From a virus, in the IMG/VR virus record IMGVR_UViG_3300050028_000018, positions 1-25,468 of that record: a stretch of 25,468 bases of DNA, one strand, 5' to 3'. The notes beneath the pieces were generated by a model. That model was not told the origin of the DNA. It did no database searches and saw only the letters and a program-made list of their open reading frames with translations. Each line of letters begins with the position of its first letter. Position 1 is the stretch's first letter. Shown piece by piece: positions 6,293-13,621 of this stretch. Made by a program: the position numbers and the translations under genes.

Positions 6293-6481
6293 GTGTACGG
6301 CACCAAGAAAGTAGACCTCGGCAAGCGTGGCTCCTTCCATATCAAAGAGGGGGCCATGACTGCTGCTGCAAAGCGCGAAGGCGTTAGCAATAGCGCCTAC
6401 GAGCAGGAGCACAAGGGCGACTCTGGAACGGCCGGCAAGCGTGCGCGTCTGGCGCTCACCATGAAAAGCTGGAGGCACTGA
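6293..6481 (+). CDS. Small basic phage protein (62 aa), GTG start
   Basis: GTG 6293 is preceded by a full AGGAGG (6283-6288), which fixes the start. The product is basic: GSFHIKEGAMTAAAKREGVS, then GTAGKRARLALTMKSW. Small proteins with this pattern are common near phage portal genes, but I cannot assign a role. It ends in TGATG with the next gene. Confidence 0.65.
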   Translation: MYGTKKVDLGKRGSFHIKEGAMTAAAKREGVSNSAYEQEHKGDSGTAGKRARLALTMKSWRH

Positions 6482-6720
6482 TGGAATTCGAGCAGCAGAA
6501 GCCGATCACGGATGAGTTTCGCAAGGGATGGGAGCGCATCTACGCGCAGCGGGAAGCGTGGAAGTGTCCGCGTCTGTCTGAAGTGAACACAGATGGCGCA
6601 TGTTTGACACCTGAACTTATCCGCAAGACCATTGCGAATTGGAAAATCTCGATGGGACGCTTAGAGTATCCCAACGGCTGCACGATCCTGAGCGAAGGTC
6701 CGCAGAAAGATGATCTCTAA
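6481..6720 (+). CDS. Hypothetical protein upstream of portal (79 aa)
   Basis: The 79-residue frame starts in a TGATG overlap with the previous stop and ends in a TAATG overlap with the portal start. It contains Trp-rich helical segments (FRKGWERIYAQREAWKCPRL) and no recognised domain. Tight coupling on both sides suggests co-translation with the portal. No function is assigned. Confidence 0.6.
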   Translation: MEFEQQKPITDEFRKGWERIYAQREAWKCPRLSEVNTDGACLTPELIRKTIANWKISMGRLEYPNGCTILSEGPQKDDL

Positions 6721-9278
6721 TGGCTGACTCGAACGACAACCGCACCGATGCGCCGATCCTCGACGAAGAGGATCAGGAGCTTGACGAGTTCGACCCGGCC
6801 AGCCTACCGCTCGGCACATTCGCAGCGTTTGATGTGAGCGACGAGCCACTTTGGACCGACAAAGACGGCGAACACCATATAAACCAGGACCAAAAGAACG
6901 CAATCAAGGCGATGGTCCAGGCCGCCGCGCAGGCAGACTCCGTTCCGCACCGCATCGAAATTCAGGGCGCATGGATGCTCGAACTGCTCGACCGCGGACT
7001 TCAGCGGATGCGCACTACCAGCGGCGGCGGCTGGGAACCTTTCTATGGATCTCGCACCGCGTCTATTGGCATGTACGGCGCGCAACAGTCGGGCGGATAC
7101 TACGATACCAACGTCATCGGCGAGAAAAACGACACCATCACCTCGCTACTCTCCTGCGAGATTGCCAGCTCGACATTCTACCCTGAGAAGCCGGGCGACC
7201 CCGACGATGAGGTTTACGCGCAGCAAGCCAACTGCCTGAAGCACTTCTGCGCTGAGGAAAACAACTACGGCGAACTCCAGGCCGAGGTTGGGCGCTATGC
7301 CTGCACGGATGAGACTTCCATCGGCTACACGCGGCCCGTGGCCGACGCGCAGCGCTGGGGCTACGAGGATAACGCTCCCGATGTTGTGCCCGAGACAGAG
7401 GACGGTGAAGACCCCAATGCCAAGAATGCAGCGCAGTCCAAGCGGCCCAAGATTCGCACCCTCACCAATATTTACGGCAAGCTCTCGCGCAAAGTTCCGC
7501 TAGTCGCCCGCTCCAAAGCCGAGTGGGCTTATGCGATGCTGGCGCATGAGATCGATATTTCAATCGCCAAGGCGAAATGCCCGTGGGTGGCGAAGCAGAT
7601 CACCGCGGGCGACATGGGTATCGCGGAACTGAAACTTGACCGCCTGGCGCGTCAGTCTGTGCAGATGGCCATGCAATCGCAGTATGCCACCGGCGACAGC
7701 CTCATGCGCGACGTGACTGAGACGTATGTCTGGTTCCGGCCGAGCTTCTATATGGACGATTCCTGCCCCAAGGATCAGCGCTCATGGTTCTGGACCAACT
7801 TCCCTAAGGGGATGCTTGCAGCCTACGAGTCCGGCGTATTGGCCTGGGCGCGGAATGAATCGATGGACGAGGTTCTGACTGAATTCCATGCACGCAGCGG
7901 GAATGGCCAGAACCGGCGCGCACTGACCGAGAGCTTCGCCGGTCCTCAGATGCGTCTGAATGTACTCGTTGATTTACGCGACGAGTTTTGTCGCAAGTCC
8001 ATTACCCGAGTGGGGCTCGACTCCGCAGTTTGGAACGTGGACAAAATGCGGTCTTCGAGTGTCCGCGCCGGTGTCTATGAGCCGTTTCTGATGCCGGTCG
8101 GCCAGCGCCCCGCCGCCGACACCGTTCTACAGATTCCAGGCACCAACGGCACCCCGGACATTACCGCGTTCATAGACTGGATCAGCGGGCCGCTTGCCGA
8201 GCAGCTAACCCATGCGCAGCAGTCCATGAGCGGAAGCGGCGACCCGAACGATCCGCAGCAGACGGCTACCGAGTACAACCGCAAGGACAAGAACGCGAAA
8301 GCCAGCTTTGGCGAGTGCTGGCGCAATATCCTGCGCGGGTTCGCCAACATCAACACGCAATCCGCCGCGTGGAATGCGCGTGTGCAGCCGGAAAGTGCCA
8401 AGTTTGATTCCAATTTCACCGGCCTGGGCCGCGTTACCGCAGAAATCGGCAAGATGAAGACTGGTGCTGGGGTGGCGCGCGCCGACGGCATGAGCGATTC
8501 GCCCGAATCCTGGGCCGATCGGCAGGCTGCCTGGAAAAAGGCGATGAGCGACCCTGACCCAGCCATGGCCTCAATCAAGAGCGACCCGCAGAACATGGCG
8601 GCTGCCAAACGCTTCATGCCACCAGGGATGGTATTACCGGGCGTGGATGCGGTCGAGAAGCAGCAAGCTGAGTTCGATATTCTGCTCAAGACTGCGCCGA
8701 TGGATAACCCGCAGTTTGTCAAGATTCAGCAACTTGTGCAGCAGGGAACCGCCGCACTCCAGCAAGCGGTGGCAACCGGCCAAGAACCAGACCCGCAACA
8801 GGTCCAAGCATTGCAGCAAGGCCAGCAGATGCTCCAGCAGACACCGCCGATGATCTCGAGCGTGCCGGTACGCGGAGACGGAAGCGAGAACGACGGAGTG
8901 GAGGCGTTGATCTGCCTTCGCATGATGAACTCAGCTGAAGGCCGGCGCTTAGCATCGAGCAAAGACCCTGATGATCAGGCGCACTTCGCCAACCTGCACA
9001 TGCACTGGCAGCAGCACCAGGCCAGCGCGGCCAAACTTGCAGCGCAGAATCAGCAGCCGATCCAGCCAAAGACCAGCCTTACGGTTGCGGTGGACAAGCT
9101 CGACCCGCAGGCGCAGACCTCAGCGCTGCAAAAGATGGGCGTTGCAACCACGCCGGAGGCAATTCAGCAGCAGAACCAACTTGCTCCGCATGAGGTTACG
9201 ACTACCGAGCGTGGCGTGGGGCCGATGGGCAGCGAGATCGAACGCAAAACCAGCGTTGTGGGAAAATCAATCAGTTAG
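6720..9278 (+). CDS. Portal protein
   Basis: An 852-residue protein in the position and size range of large podovirus-type portals, which form the dodecameric DNA channel at one head vertex. The N terminus is acidic. The core has the aromatic and charged pattern seen in portals (for example GSRTASIGMYGAQQSGGYYD near 110-130 and TETYVWFRPSFYMDDSCPKD near 337-356). The last 200 residues are very Gln-rich (about 645-720 and 760-800), as in the helical barrel or tail of many portals. It follows terminase and precedes scaffold and capsid. The call rests on context, length and general composition rather than a single motif. Confidence 0.8.
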   Translation: MADSNDNRTDAPILDEEDQELDEFDPASLPLGTFAAFDVSDEPLWTDKDGEHHINQDQKNAIKAMVQAAAQADSVPHRIEIQGAWMLELLDRGLQRMRTTSGGGWEPFYGSRTASIGMYGAQQSGGYYDTNVIGEKNDTITSLLSCEIASSTFYPEKPGDPDDEVYAQQANCLKHFCAEENNYGELQAEVGRYACTDETSIGYTRPVADAQRWGYEDNAPDVVPETEDGEDPNAKNAAQSKRPKIRTLTNIYGKLSRKVPLVARSKAEWAYAMLAHEIDISIAKAKCPWVAKQITAGDMGIAELKLDRLARQSVQMAMQSQYATGDSLMRDVTETYVWFRPSFYMDDSCPKDQRSWFWTNFPKGMLAAYESGVLAWARNESMDEVLTEFHARSGNGQNRRALTESFAGPQMRLNVLVDLRDEFCRKSITRVGLDSAVWNVDKMRSSSVRAGVYEPFLMPVGQRPAADTVLQIPGTNGTPDITAFIDWISGPLAEQLTHAQQSMSGSGDPNDPQQTATEYNRKDKNAKASFGECWRNILRGFANINTQSAAWNARVQPESAKFDSNFTGLGRVTAEIGKMKTGAGVARADGMSDSPESWADRQAAWKKAMSDPDPAMASIKSDPQNMAAAKRFMPPGMVLPGVDAVEKQQAEFDILLKTAPMDNPQFVKIQQLVQQGTAALQQAVATGQEPDPQQVQALQQGQQMLQQTPPMISSVPVRGDGSENDGVEALICLRMMNSAEGRRLASSKDPDDQAHFANLHMHWQQHQASAAKLAAQNQQPIQPKTSLTVAVDKLDPQAQTSALQKMGVATTPEAIQQQNQLAPHEVTTTERGVGPMGSEIERKTSVVGKSIS

Positions 9279-9289
9279 GACGGTGACAA

Positions 9290-9754
9290 ATGAAAATCAA
9301 GATCAAGAAAAGCCCAACCGCAGATACACGCACTTGCGACTTTGCCAACACGACAAAAGAAACCTTGCTTGCGAGCAGTCATCAGCATATTCAGGATGTG
9401 GGTGTCGCGATGGCGAGTTTTGCCATTATGCTCTGCGCCCAGGCGGAAGTTCACGATCACGACAAGATTTCTGACATTGACGGTTTCCATCGTGACTTCT
9501 TGACCGGATTCGAGGAGCATTCATGGTGGGACAACCATCGCAAGGTCAACCGCCATCATCTGCTCGAAGCCGATGGCGTTCCCGCCGATGTAAACCTGAT
9601 CGACGTTCTCGATATGATCGCTGATTGCGTCATGGCGGGGATGGCTCGTTCTGGTTCCGTGTACGCACTCGACATCAAGCCGGAAGTTTTGATGGCCGCA
9701 TTTCAGAACACGGTCGAGTTACTGAAAAACAACGTGGAAGTTGTCGAAGGATAG
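9290..9754 (+). CDS. HD-type phage protein, DUF5662-like
   Basis: A 154-residue protein preceded by AGGACGG (9277-9283). It has the spaced His/Asp pattern of a small helical metal-binding domain: His31/His33, HDHDK (55-59), His67, His83, HH (89-90) and DVLDMIAD (105-112). This resembles the DUF5662 group of phage proteins, which look like distant HD-superfamily phosphohydrolases. Activity is unproven. It lies between portal and scaffold, an uncommon place for an enzyme, and could be a nucleotide or signal hydrolase or a structural relic. Confidence 0.6.
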   Translation: MKIKIKKSPTADTRTCDFANTTKETLLASSHQHIQDVGVAMASFAIMLCAQAEVHDHDKISDIDGFHRDFLTGFEEHSWWDNHRKVNRHHLLEADGVPADVNLIDVLDMIADCVMAGMARSGSVYALDIKPEVLMAAFQNTVELLKNNVEVVEG

Positions 9755-9766
9755 GATGGAGCAAAT

Positions 9767-11041
9767 ATGCCAGACGAAGGAATGAGCGCAGTTGCGGAAG
9801 TAGTCGAACCTGTCAATGCGGAAGTTGACGCAGGGGAATCAACCGAGTCAACAGGCGCAGATAAAGGCCAGCCAAAGGTCAAAGAGGGCGAAGGCGATCG
9901 CCAAGACAACCGCCACCAGCCGGATGCGCTCAAGAAGCACATCGCCGACTTGCGCCGCCGCGCGGATGCGATTACCGATCCTGTCGAGAAGAAAGCAGAA
10001 CTCGACCGCATCAAGTTTCTCTATGACACCAGCGGCAAGGCGCGGGGCTACGAACAGCAGTTCTCGACAGTGCGCGAGGCCCGCGAGGTTCGTGCGCTGC
10101 TTGAGTCCGTCGGCGGTCGCGAGGGTGTCACGCAGATGCAGGCCACGCTCAGCGAGATTGAGCAGGTTGATCGCGATTTAGCCGCGGGGAACCCTACTGT
10201 TGCTGATCGCATGTGGGATGAAGCGCCGGACGGTATGCCCAAGATCATGCCCGCGCTGCTCGACAAGTTCGCCCAGGCCAAGCCGCAGGAGTACGAGAAG
10301 TTCATCGCGCCGCGCTCAATCGGTTATCTCGACCAGGCCGGTTTCCCGCAGGCGTTCGACCGCATGGTGCAGCTCTACGATGCGGGCAAGATCGACGAAG
10401 CGCAGGCCATCCGCAACGAACTGATTCAATGGGTGAGCGGCAACCGCCAAGCCGCGCAGCAGCAGAAGCAGGCAGACCCGGAAGTCGAGCGTCTGCGTGC
10501 TGAACTGGCAAAGCGCGATGAGGGACAGGAGTCGCAGAAGGTAGACGCGGCCTACAGTTCCGTTGTGGATCACGCGGGCACCGCCATCGACACCGCAGCG
10601 CGCCCGCTCATTGGTAAGCTGGGATTGTCCCGCGAGGAGAACGCCGCATTCCGCCAAGCGGTCTGGAATCACCTCCAGGAGACGCGCAACGCGCACGCAA
10701 ACTACAAGACCATCGCTCCGGCCAAGCAGCGGCAGGGCTACGACAAGTGGACCGATTACGCCAATCGCTGGACTGACGACAATGCTGAGGCATCTATCCG
10801 CGCCGTGCTCAAAACTCCGCCGTGGAGCCGCATTGCCAGCAGCAAAACACCTGTGACAGCCGTCACAAAATCTCCAGCGCAGGTTTCCGTTCAGAAGGGA
10901 ACCGAGCCTAGCCCGAGCGAGATTGATTACGGTCCGAAGGGATTGCAGGCGGCGCGCAAGGCTGGGTTCAAGGATCTGGGCGATATGCTGCTGAGTGGAC
11001 AAGCGCCAATGAAAAGTGGCGGAATCCGCAAATGGCGGTAG
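9767..11041 (+). CDS. Scaffold-like protein
   Basis: A 424-residue, highly charged helical protein located between portal and major capsid, where scaffolds are normally encoded. The N terminus is acidic and disordered. The middle has long helices, including QVSGNRQAAQQQKQ-type regions near 220-260 and a coiled-coil stretch LRAELAKRDEGQESQKVD. The C terminus is basic (KSGGIRKWR), as expected for the segment that docks on the capsid lattice. The ribosome binding site is AGGATGGAG. No protease motif is seen. Its stop codon lies inside the first copy of a 22-bp direct repeat. Confidence 0.75.
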   Translation: MPDEGMSAVAEVVEPVNAEVDAGESTESTGADKGQPKVKEGEGDRQDNRHQPDALKKHIADLRRRADAITDPVEKKAELDRIKFLYDTSGKARGYEQQFSTVREAREVRALLESVGGREGVTQMQATLSEIEQVDRDLAAGNPTVADRMWDEAPDGMPKIMPALLDKFAQAKPQEYEKFIAPRSIGYLDQAGFPQAFDRMVQLYDAGKIDEAQAIRNELIQWVSGNRQAAQQQKQADPEVERLRAELAKRDEGQESQKVDAAYSSVVDHAGTAIDTAARPLIGKLGLSREENAAFRQAVWNHLQETRNAHANYKTIAPAKQRQGYDKWTDYANRWTDDNAEASIRAVLKTPPWSRIASSKTPVTAVTKSPAQVSVQKGTEPSPSEIDYGPKGLQAARKAGFKDLGDMLLSGQAPMKSGGIRKWR

Positions 11042-11054
11042 AATGGATTTGCGC
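11033..11054. repeat. 22-bp direct repeat, copy 1
   Basis: A 22-bp block (TGGCGG then TAGAATGGATTTGCGC) recurs at 11348-11369 with one mismatch (21 of 22). This copy spans the end of the scaffold gene; its TAG at 11039-11041 is the stop codon. The offset between copies is 315 bp. Confidence 0.9.
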
Positions 11055-11330
11055 AGCGTTGCAGTTGAAAGCAACCTCTCTCTAAATAGGGCCCGTCTCG
11101 TCAGAACACTGCGAGTTCCCGGCATATAGCCCGAACAGATGAATGCTGGATAGTGGCCAGTGTTGCGCAAATCTTGAATGTGGGCGAGGTCCCGCCACCG
11201 TAGCCGCCCTTGGCGAGAGTGAACCTTGACAGCCGGGAAAGACCGGCATTGCGTGTGGTTGGGCCTGCGCACGTGATTTTGGCCAGCCGTGGGCGTGAAA
11301 GCGTTATTGCTGTTACTGTGTCCACCAAAC

Positions 11331-11359
11331 TTGACGGGATTCGGCGCTGGCGATAGAAT
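11331..11359 (+). promoter_or_regulatory. Sigma70-type promoter
   Basis: TTGACG (-35, 11331-11336) and TAGAAT (-10, 11354-11359) are separated by exactly 17 bp, the optimal housekeeping spacing. Transcription would start near 11366 and read the T-arm-like hairpin and then the GIY-YIG gene. The -10 box lies within the second copy of the 22-bp repeat; the first copy has the same -10 but no matching -35. Confidence 0.7.
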
Positions 11360-11369
11360 GGATTTGCGC
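11348..11369. repeat. 22-bp direct repeat, copy 2
   Basis: This is the second copy of the block at 11033-11054, identical at 21 of 22 positions (A instead of G at 11353). It contains the -10 box of the predicted promoter and is followed within 7 bp by the T-arm-like hairpin. Confidence 0.9.
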
Positions 11370-11375
11370 GGAACC

Positions 11376-11400
11376 GTGGGTTCGATTCCCACCCTCGCCC
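11376..11400 (+). ncRNA. tRNA T-arm-like hairpin (tRNA remnant or mimic)
   Basis: GTGGG (11376-11380), loop TTCGATT and CCCAC (11388-11392) form a perfect 5-bp stem with a canonical 7-nt T-loop (TTCRANN), followed by CCTCGCC plus CCCA, which looks like the 3' acceptor strand and near-CCA end of a tRNA. The bases just upstream do not form an anticodon arm. The only perfect acceptor partner, GGCGAGG followed by T, lies at 11183-11189, much too far for a normal tRNA. This may be a tRNA 3' fragment, an attachment-site relic or a structured leader. Confidence 0.5.
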
Positions 11401-11501
11401 CATGCTTCACCGGCTAAGGCTTGGATAGGCTAGCAAGGTCAGACCGCCGCGCAATTTGACGGGATGTGCTAATATTTCACCAGCGATGGAACCGCTTAAG
11501 T

Positions 11502-11519
11502 TATAGTGTATAATGGGGT
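11502..11519 (+). promoter_or_regulatory. Possible promoter element before GIY-YIG gene
   Basis: The segment contains TATAAT (11509-11514), a consensus -10. It matches at 14 of 18 ungapped positions a segment at 13588-13605 just before the other endonuclease gene. No good -35 is seen at 16-18 bp. A small hairpin (TGGCA 11522-11526, TGCCA 11534-11538) follows. Confidence 0.45.
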
Positions 11520-11564
11520 TGTGGCACTGCAAATGCCATCACTTCACGCTTAGGAGAGCGCCAA

Positions 11565-12098
11565 ATGCCAACCCCACTTTCAGGATACATCTATCTTATC
11601 GGATCAGAGCGATTTGGCTGGTACAAAATCGGCCGGTCATCAGTCCCTCATGTTCGCATATCCAATATTGGAATTTTGTTGCCCTTTAAAATTGATCTAT
11701 TTGCAGTTTGGAGTACGGAAAACCAGTGCTGCCTAGAGGCGTTCCTACACGAAAAATTCTCCGAATTCCAGATAAATGGAGAATGGTTTGCTTTTGGCAG
11801 AGAAAAGATGTTGGAGGTGATTGACGGGTCGTATCCATGGAAAGCGTCTAGAACCGATATTTCCAATGTGTCCTTTTCCAATATCGAGAAAGACCACGTA
11901 ATTGACGGATGGAAGGCAGAAAAGAACAGACTGTTTCAGGAGGCAGTTTCCGCTTACCTAGCAGATCATAACCTAGAGGCTACAAAAGACAATAAAAGGC
12001 TTGCGATTGAAGCCATTAAGGTTGTCCGAGAAAAAGAACGTCCACGCGAACAAAGAAACCGTGATAAGATGATTCACAGCAAAGCCGGGATGTCTTAA
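11565..12098 (+). CDS. GIY-YIG endonuclease (T5orf172/MUG113-like)
   Basis: A 177-residue protein with a GIY-YIG domain of the T5orf172/MUG113 kind: GYIYLI (7-12), YKIGRS (20-25) with Arg24, Glu58 in CLEAFLHEKF with His62, and GEWF (72-75). The C-terminal half is basic and helical, probably DNA-contacting. It has a good AGGAG site and its own promoter-like signals, and is visibly AT-richer than the flanking structural genes. Position between scaffold and capsid, with non-coding flanks on both sides, fits a selfish free-standing homing endonuclease. Homing activity is inference. Confidence 0.8.
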   Translation: MPTPLSGYIYLIGSERFGWYKIGRSSVPHVRISNIGILLPFKIDLFAVWSTENQCCLEAFLHEKFSEFQINGEWFAFGREKMLEVIDGSYPWKASRTDISNVSFSNIEKDHVIDGWKAEKNRLFQEAVSAYLADHNLEATKDNKRLAIEAIKVVREKERPREQRNRDKMIHSKAGMS

Positions 12099-12244
12099 GA
12101 ATGCCGGAAGGTGCCCACACCTACGTGGAAATAAATACCAAGAGGAACCGCGAACCTGGCCCAAAACCAGCGATACGGTGAAAACCAATATGCCTCTAGG
12201 GATGCAGGACAGCGAAAGCTGAATCTCATTTCTAGGAGCTTTAT
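12099..12244 (+). other. Leader between GIY-YIG gene and capsid gene
   Basis: These 146 bp hold no gene. They contain two small hairpins: AGGTG/CACCT (12109-12122, loop CCCA) just after the endonuclease stop, and CAGC-GAAA-GCTG (12210-12221), a stem capped by a GNRA tetraloop shortly before the capsid ribosome binding site. No T-tract follows either. The segment could be a structured capsid mRNA leader or the right flank of the endonuclease insertion. Confidence 0.45.
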
Positions 12245-13567
12245 ATGCCTACCCTTTCAGAAGCAGCCGTAGAATCAATCGAACTGGAGCAGGTTGGGCG
12301 CGAAATCGCCATCCTGTGGCCGACCTTCAAGGGACTCTACAACGAGTTCCAGAAGTCCGCGAAGAAAGTCAACATCGCCAATGTGACGCAGGCAGCGGGA
12401 ACCACCCGTTCGGCCTGGCGCGAACCCATGATCACGCAGGGTGCTTCGGGCATCAGCGTTGGCACCGGCGACGGTTCCGCGCTCGGCCCCGGCACCGGCT
12501 CGCAGACCGCATCGTTTGCCATGGCCCCTATCTGGGCTTTCAATGTCACGCAGTACACCCGTCTGGCCGAGCTGGCCACCAACGGCGCAGAGCGCGCGGT
12601 CGAATCATTCACCAAGAGCGAAATCAAGCGCAGCATCAAACAGTTCTACAACGGCATTGAAGGCCTGATGAATGGCGATGGCTCTGGAGCGTTTGACCAG
12701 ATTCCAGCAAACGCGGTCATCACCACTGGCGGATCCGGCAACACGACCGCTGTGATTCAGGGAATTCAGTGCGCTGCAGCCTTCGTCGATCAGCAGGTTG
12801 TGCAGATCTTCCCGTCTGAAGGCGGAACCTCGCGCGGCAACGCGACAATCGGCATTGTCAGCGTCGTCGAGCAGAAACTGAACTTCTCTACCGCGCTCCC
12901 GGGCGGCACCACGCAGGGCGACTACATCATGGTTGCCGGCGCATCGGGCGCGGTGGGCTCGTCCGTCCTGGGAATCCCCTACTGGAATACCAACGGCAAC
13001 GTTGGCACCAAGGGCGGATTGACCATGGCGAACTACCCGGATCGACTTAGTACCCCGGTCATCAATCTTGGCGGCGCGCAGATTACTCCCAGCGTGGCGC
13101 AGAGGGCCTTCGTGCTGCTTACCCGCGCACTGGGCGATGATGCCGAGGAACTGGACAAGGGCGTTTGGTACGGCAAGCCCGAGCAGGTTGCCACCATCGC
13201 CGCGCAGTGGTACTCGACGCTCATCACGCAGAACAGCGAAGGCCGCGACGGTGCGCAGTTCGACCGTGCACGTCCCGGCGTGGCGAAGGAGTTCGGCGAT
13301 AAGCCGTTCATCTACTCGAACACCGCCAAGGCCGGTCGCGCCGATCTGCTCTTCCCGGAAAACTGGGCGCTGGGCGAACTCTGCCCGGTTGGCCTGTACG
13401 ACTTCGGCGGCGGCAACACGGTTATGCCAGTTCCCGACACCAGCGGCGTAGCAGGCGCGACCTACCTCACTGCCAAGATGTTCGTTTATGAGGTTGGACT
13501 TCAAGTTTGTAATAGAATCCCTCGCCACGGCCTTTTCGTAACAAACGCCGGTACAATCCAGATTTAA
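12245..13567 (+). CDS. Major capsid protein
   Basis: A 440-residue protein following the scaffold-like gene, with the length and Gly/Ala/Thr-rich composition of HK97-fold phage capsid proteins. The N-terminal helix (ESIELEQVGREIAILWPTFK) resembles the N-arm, the middle has many short beta segments and Gly loops, and the end (FVYEVGLQVCNRIPRHGLFV) reads like a terminal beta strand pair. A strong AGGAG precedes ATG 12245. It is flanked by endonuclease genes on both sides. The last 80 bp are AT-richer than the rest of the gene. Confidence 0.8.
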   Translation: MPTLSEAAVESIELEQVGREIAILWPTFKGLYNEFQKSAKKVNIANVTQAAGTTRSAWREPMITQGASGISVGTGDGSALGPGTGSQTASFAMAPIWAFNVTQYTRLAELATNGAERAVESFTKSEIKRSIKQFYNGIEGLMNGDGSGAFDQIPANAVITTGGSGNTTAVIQGIQCAAAFVDQQVVQIFPSEGGTSRGNATIGIVSVVEQKLNFSTALPGGTTQGDYIMVAGASGAVGSSVLGIPYWNTNGNVGTKGGLTMANYPDRLSTPVINLGGAQITPSVAQRAFVLLTRALGDDAEELDKGVWYGKPEQVATIAAQWYSTLITQNSEGRDGAQFDRARPGVAKEFGDKPFIYSNTAKAGRADLLFPENWALGELCPVGLYDFGGGNTVMPVPDTSGVAGATYLTAKMFVYEVGLQVCNRIPRHGLFVTNAGTIQI

Positions 13568-13587
13568 TTGGACTTGTGCTAGTTGTT

Positions 13588-13605
13588 TGTAGTATACAAT
13601 GGAGT
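13588..13605 (+). promoter_or_regulatory. Possible promoter element before HNH gene
   Basis: This 18-bp segment shares 14 of 18 positions with 11502-11519 upstream of the GIY-YIG gene and contains TACAAT (13595-13600) aligned with TATAAT there. A TTGTGC at 13574-13579 lies 15 bp upstream, a poor -35 spacing. The match between two unrelated endonuclease genes is the main reason for listing it. Confidence 0.4.
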
Positions 13606-13621
13606 CAAGGACGGTGACTCC

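Larger units (their letters stand above)
11042..11564. other. Intergenic segment with repeats, promoter and T-arm-like hairpin
   Basis: This 523-bp stretch has no gene I can support on the plus strand. It is the longest gap after the left-end region and holds the second 22-bp repeat copy, two exact copies of TTGACGGGAT (11331-11340 and 11456-11465), a near-consensus promoter, a tRNA T-arm-like hairpin, a GCCGG/CCGGC hairpin (11232-11247) and a -10-like TATAAT before the endonuclease gene. Minus-strand frames across it are not convincing. Confidence 0.7.

Noticed and set aside
11183-11400. Complete tRNA with a roughly 140-nt intron, tmRNA or group I intron
   Set aside because: A 5' acceptor match (GGCGAGG) and a T-arm exist, but I could not find D and anticodon arms, a tmRNA tag frame, or group I core (P3/P7) sequences. 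Only a T-arm-like fragment is supported.
10316-11410. 364-residue minus-strand frame across scaffold and the intergenic segment
   Set aside because: Most of it is the shadow of the scaffold gene, and its start is the reverse complement of the T-arm-like hairpin, a classic source of spurious frames.
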